NCBI GenBank assembly: GCA_009778375.1
Contig: WRJW01000157.1
Location: forward strand, 1-7,074
DNA length: 7,074 nucleotides
From: Bacteroidota bacterium
Lineage (GTDB): Bacteria > Bacteroidota > Bacteroidia > Bacteroidales > UBA932
Reading direction: 5' to 3'
The translations under genes were made by a program, and so were the position numbers. Below the pieces are notes generated by a model that ran no database searches, was not told the origin of the DNA, and was given only the letters and a program-made list of their open reading frames with translations. Every line of letters starts with the position of its first letter. The first letter of the stretch is position 1. Positions 6,787 to 7,074 of the stretch are shown here, piece after piece.

Positions 6787-7074
6787 TCCACTTTTCTACG
6801 ACTTTAGGAAAGTGTTCCTGCTCAAGGGCATGGATCTTTCGGGCCAAACTTTCCGGAGTTTCTCCGGTTTCGATACGGCAGCGCGCCTGAAAAAGGTGGC
6901 TGCCGTGGTCGTATTGTTCGTCTACTACATGAATGGTAATACCCGACTCTTTTTCGCCGTGGGCAATGACGGCTTGATGCACGTGCATGCCGTACATTCC
7001 CTTGCCTCCATAAGCAGGCAGGAGGGCAGGATGAATATTTGCCATCCTGTTTGAATAGGCCGTAATAAGGTAGG
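6764..7074 (-). CDS. purN: Phosphoribosylglycinamide formyltransferase (GAR transformylase), C-terminal part; 5' end beyond window
   Basis: PurN transfers a formyl group from 10-formyltetrahydrofolate to glycinamide ribonucleotide in de novo purine synthesis, in the cytosol. The visible 102 complete codons are the C-terminal half. The frame stays open to the right edge with family-like sequence (YLITAYSNRMANIHPALLP), so the ATG at 7045-7043 is internal and the true start lies outside. Catalytic residues correspond to E. coli Asn106 and His108 in NIHP (Asn at 7037-7039, His at 7031-7033) and Asp144 in YDHG (Asp at 6908-6910). SGITIHVVDEQYDHG and LFQARC complete the folate/active-site region. 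The insert GGKGMYGMHVH replaces the shorter E. coli PGLHTH loop and is common in Bacteroidota PurN. The stop codon (6766-6764) lies inside the last codons of the convergent GGGtGRT gene, a 23-bp tail-to-tail overlap. It is probably unrelated functionally to that gene. Confidence 0.95.
   Translation of the reverse strand, partial: YLITAYSNRMANIHPALLPAYGGKGMYGMHVHQAVIAHGEKESGITIHVVDEQYDHGSHLFQARCRIETGETPESLARKIHALEQEHFPKVVEKWINDRLLQ

Noticed and set aside
6806..6819. AGGAA-AGTG-TTCCT hairpin as terminator of the GGGtGRT operon
   Set aside because: Five-bp stem inside purN coding sequence with no following T run; likely chance.
6764..7045. purN as a complete 93-residue small protein starting at the ATG at 7045
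   Set aside because: The frame continues upstream to the window edge with PurN-like residues, and 93 residues would lack the nucleotide-binding half; this ATG is internal.

Overview
The window looks like chromosomal DNA of a Bacteroidota bacterium, most likely of the order Bacteroidales. Three things point there. Two transcription units have the Bacteroidota-type -7 box TAnnTTTG, and start codons lack Shine-Dalgarno sequences. The signal peptide of the S9 peptidase ends in the typical ...LTAQ. The protein families themselves (long S41 and S9 peptidases with N-terminal accessory domains, the IscU-like/GGGtGRT pair, a PurN with a GGKGMYG insert) are all familiar in this group. No mobile element, CRISPR array, tRNA or rRNA was found.

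Left half (1-4963, minus strand): two exported peptidases lie head to tail. An S41-family (C-terminal-processing type) protein runs off the left edge after 651 codons, so its catalytic serine is outside the window. Upstream of it, separated by 162 bp that hold its own predicted promoter, is a complete 948-residue S9 (prolyl oligopeptidase-type) serine peptidase with a full Ser778/Asp867/His899 triad. Both probably act on peptides in the cell envelope. The S41 gene is visibly more AT-rich than the rest of the window.

Right half (4964-6786, plus strand): a 103-bp divergent promoter region separates the S9 gene from a two-gene operon. The first gene encodes an enlarged IscU/NifU-like Fe-S scaffold protein (230 residues). 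The second, 28 bp downstream, encodes a cysteine-rich protein of the GGGtGRT family (332 residues). The two are a recurring pair in gut Bacteroidota and Clostridia, but to my knowledge the pair has no assigned biochemical function. It is the best candidate here for an undescribed system. No isc or suf genes lie beside it.

Right edge (6764-7074, minus strand): the C-terminal part of purN (glycinamide ribonucleotide transformylase, purine synthesis) enters from the right and overlaps the GGGtGRT gene tail to tail by 23 bp. Every base outside the genes falls in three short gaps (162, 103 and 28 bp); no stretch over 300 bp lacks a gene.
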